Of a DNA stretch of 5,874 nucleotides, positions 5,831-5,874 are shown piece by piece (within the stretch, counting starts at the first letter, position 1; every line of letters starts with the position of its first letter). The position numbers and the translations under genes were made by a program. Where the stretch lies: the NCBI GenBank assembly GCA_003170035.1, contig PMZX01000116.1, positions 1-5,874 of the forward strand. The letters are read 5' to 3'. This stretch comes from Myxococcales bacterium (GTDB taxonomy: Bacteria; Myxococcota_A; Polyangia; Fen-1088). A model generated the notes under the pieces. That model did no database searches. It worked only from the letters and a program-made list of their open reading frames with translations, and was not told where the DNA came from.

Positions 5831-5874
5831 ATGAAACCCGAAACCGGCGACATCCGCGCGATCGCGGAGTTCCT
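5831..5874 (+). CDS. Possible start of a + strand gene running off the window, not recognised
   Basis: The ATG at 5831 opens MKPETGDIRAIAEF and runs past the window end. The same frame is open back to 5660, and its stretch from about 5780 reads PPREIELRPDNPAFESLRMK, which looks like a real protein and uses mostly G/C-ending codons. No ATG or GTG occurs earlier in that open stretch and no Shine-Dalgarno sequence precedes 5831, so the true start is unclear. Only 14 codons follow the ATG. It could be a partner of the DUF2442 gene or chance. Confidence 0.25.
   Translation, partial: MKPETGDIRAIAEF

Overview
This window looks like chromosomal DNA from a high-GC, Gram-negative bacterium that exports many lipoproteins, most likely a member of the Myxococcota (Polyangia-like) or a relative. 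The clues are GC-rich third codon positions, two large predicted lipoproteins with very long low-complexity spacers (one Ser/Gly/Thr, one Asp/Ala/Pro), and a Cys-rich module of a style common in myxobacterial surface proteins. The taxonomy is an inference from style and was not tested by any search.

Layout from left to right. Positions 1-348 (+) hold the C-terminal 115 residues of a membrane-embedded M50 (site-2) metalloprotease whose start lies off the window. After a 166-nt gap with a good Shine-Dalgarno sequence comes 515-2863 (+). This encodes a 782-residue secreted lipoprotein with a lipobox, a roughly 185-residue S/T/G repeat linker, a beta-sandwich (CBM-like) region and a C-terminal GH5 glycoside hydrolase with both catalytic glutamates visible. 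A 199-nt convergent gap follows and contains a strong two-part hairpin. On the minus strand, 5261-3063 encodes a 732-residue predicted lipoprotein: a D/A/P-rich spacer, a long Cys-rich region, one EGF-like domain and a C-terminal formylglycine-generating-enzyme-type (FGE/SUMF1) domain that lacks the catalytic cysteine pair. The next ~290 nt carry no convincing gene. At 5553-5774 (+) there is a clear DUF2442 coding stretch with no usable start codon, because an in-frame TAG lies directly before it; it looks like a broken gene. The last ~40-100 nt may enter another + strand gene that runs off the window.

Working together: the GH5 and FGE-like genes converge and are separately transcribed, so they are not an operon, but both encode tethered, multi-domain cell-surface proteins. 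The GH5 protein probably cuts a beta-linked polysaccharide outside the cell. The FGE-like protein is more likely a surface binding or scaffold protein than a sulfatase-maturing enzyme. I found no CRISPR array, insertion sequence, rRNA or tRNA. The window is not an obvious new system. The points most worth checking are the repeat-array linker, the Cys-less FGE fold on a Cys-rich/EGF stalk, and the interrupted DUF2442 gene.
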